In this document: one piece after another, positions 62,706-64,000 of the stretch
How positions within the stretch are numbered: position 1 is the first letter of the stretch
Layout: every line of letters begins with the position of its first letter
From: Gongronella butleri
Taxonomy: Eukaryota; Mucoromycota; Mucoromycetes; Mucorales; Cunninghamellaceae
Length of the DNA stretch: 64,000 bases
Direction of reading: 5' to 3'
Assembly: GCA_025201375.1 (NCBI GenBank)
Contig: JAIWZP010000005.1
Location: 496,001-560,000 of the forward strand
Notes under the pieces: generated by a model
Told to the model about the DNA's origin: nothing
What the model saw: only the letters and a program-made list of their open reading frames with translations
The model's database searches: none
Position numbers and translations under genes: made by a program

Positions 62706-63750
62706 GTGCCGTCACCTACCAAAAAAAGTGTCCCCTAGTCAATTTTTCTGCAGTGCCATCTGAAAAATTTATCACTTTAATCTCATCTGTACAGTATTGA
62801 TCAATACTGTAATGGCTCGAATGACATGAAACTTCTTTGTACAAACGATGGTAAGGAGGTATAAAAAAGACTATGAGATTATAGAATGAATACAGAGAGC
62901 GAGTTTTGAAATAGAGCAAAAAAGGGGAACCTGACGCGACGCGTACCCAAGCCTATACTGTACAATGGCCTGTGGAGTCGAGTTGACATTATGAATCAAC
63001 ATCCTCAAATTTTTCTGAGACAATCGTAGAAGTGTCTGATTATTTCTGCCAATTCATTTTAGGGCACACGTTTCATGCCAGAGCACGGCGTGTCAATTGG
63101 TCAAATTGTCAGTGCGACGCGTCGGACGTGTCATTTGCCGCGATTTCCTTCATGTGACCGTGATGCCCTACCTGGTTGATATACTGTAAACACAGCTACT
63201 CAATAATATCCACTCTTAGGCTTTCAAAGTACCGTAAATGACTATCATAGTTTCAAGTCAACAAAGAGATTAAAATTGTTTGCTAGAGATAAAATCATTT
63301 TTCCATACTTATTTGGCGGTTGGCGCGTCACAGTGACAATTTGACCAATTGACACGCCGTGCTCTGGCATGAAACGTGTGCCCTAAAATGAATTGGCAGA
63401 AATAATCAGACACTTCTACGATTGTCTCAGAAAAAAAATTTGGGGATATTGATTCATAATGTCAACTCGTCTCCACAGGCCATTGTATAAGCTTGGGTAC
63501 GCGTCGCGTCGCGCGACGCGTCAGGTTCCCCTTTTTTGCTCTATTTCAAAACCCGCTCTCTATATTCATTCTATAATCTCATAGTCTTTTTTATACCTCC
63601 TTATCATCGTTTGTACAAAGAAGTTTCATGTCATTCGAGCCATTACAGTATTGATCAATACTGTACAGATGAGATTAAAGTGATAAATTTTTCAGATGGC
63701 ACTGCAGAAAAATTGACTAGGGGACACTTTTTTTGGTAGGTGACGGTACA
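62706..63750. repeat. Large inverted repeat, arms about 420 bp
   Basis: Left arm (about 62706-63121) and right arm (about 63323-63750) are reverse complements with a 200-base spacer. The identity is so high that both arms encode the same 67-residue open frame (62716-62919 minus, 63536-63739 plus), which is a by-product of the palindrome rather than a gene pair. Differences include a GACGCGTC-rich insertion near 63505 and an A-run change near 63428, so the arms are not a simple assembly echo. It may be a foldback element. Confidence 0.92.
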
Positions 63751-63799
63751 GTTGTGCACACGCGGTGTAGGGCGAAGGGTGGTTCATCAATGCTGGTGT

Positions 63800-64000
63800 C
63801 AGGGGCGTCGCTTTTCGCGCGTGCGCAATGATATCCCCCTTTTTGATTCTGGTACGATTGATTCAAAGCGGCCATAGCCAAATGCGGCCAGTGATCTCTT
63901 TTTTTTTTTTAACTTGGCATGCCCGCTTGCGTGGTGCCACTGACGTGTGCACAATGACATCTCCCCTTTTGACTCTGATGCAATTGATTCAATGTGGCCA
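63800..64000 (+). repeat. Diverged direct repeat, period about 127 bp
   Basis: GTGCGCAATGATATCCCCCT ... GATTGATTCAAAGCGGCCA at 63817-63873 recurs as GTGCACAATGACATCTCCCC ... AATTGATTCAATGTGGCCA at 63944-64000. The array may continue past the window end. Confidence 0.65.

Noticed and set aside
62716..63739. Two identical 67-residue proteins in opposite orientation
   Set aside because: They are the same bases seen on both arms of the inverted repeat; no promoter, no family, and AT-rich codons.

Overview
The window is nuclear DNA of a filamentous fungus. Genes are intron-rich: the models below contain 84 introns, mostly 54-140 bp, with GT(A/G)NG donors, TAG/CAG acceptors and T-rich 3' ends. The protein set is typically fungal: type I fatty acid synthase, Cdc10-type septin, Mdv1, Prm1, Pkr1, UPF0658. 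The one-chain FAS (beta and alpha parts in one reading frame), the PTEN with a C2 domain and the intron style suggest an early-diverging 'zygomycete' lineage, perhaps Mucoromycota. The fused FAS also occurs in some Basidiomycota, so the phylum is an inference. I saw no tRNA, rRNA or CRISPR.

Layout. 1-8413: 3' two thirds of a fused FAS gene. 8414-12964: repeat-rich, probably gene-poor. 12965-26644: dense genes: Mdv1-like fission adaptor (-), Cdc10-like septin (-), TBC Rab-GAP (+), PTEN (-), Pkr1 (+), C2H2 zinc-finger protein (+), Prm1 (+). 28011-29987: F-box protein (-). 29988-32029: repeats with a near-perfect 310-bp hairpin. 32030-39505: SET/MYND protein, dynein light intermediate chain, LETM1 (all -). 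40425-41910: UPF0658 Golgi membrane protein (+). 41911-44000: repeats. 44001-55858: Mdj1, ING-type PHD protein, MFS transporter, RGS protein, cyclic-nucleotide phosphodiesterase (all -). 57961-60421: Sar1 (+) converging on mitochondrial Mn-SOD (-). 60422-64000: repeats, including a 1.05-kb inverted repeat.

Themes. Genes are not in operons; exon models were built by joining splice sites that keep the frame, and every model sums to a whole number of codons. Several products act in mitochondria (Mdv1, LETM1, Mdj1, Sod2) or in signalling and trafficking (PTEN, PDE, RGS, TBC, Sar1, dynein LIC), but they do not form an obvious pathway cluster. The less ordinary signals are outside the proteins: a branch-site-like motif YTGACGCG shared by many introns, four GC-AG introns, very long A/T runs, a TACTGTA/TACAGTA motif crowded into repeat DNA, two dispersed repeat families and two inverted repeats. 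I found no convincing new multi-gene system.
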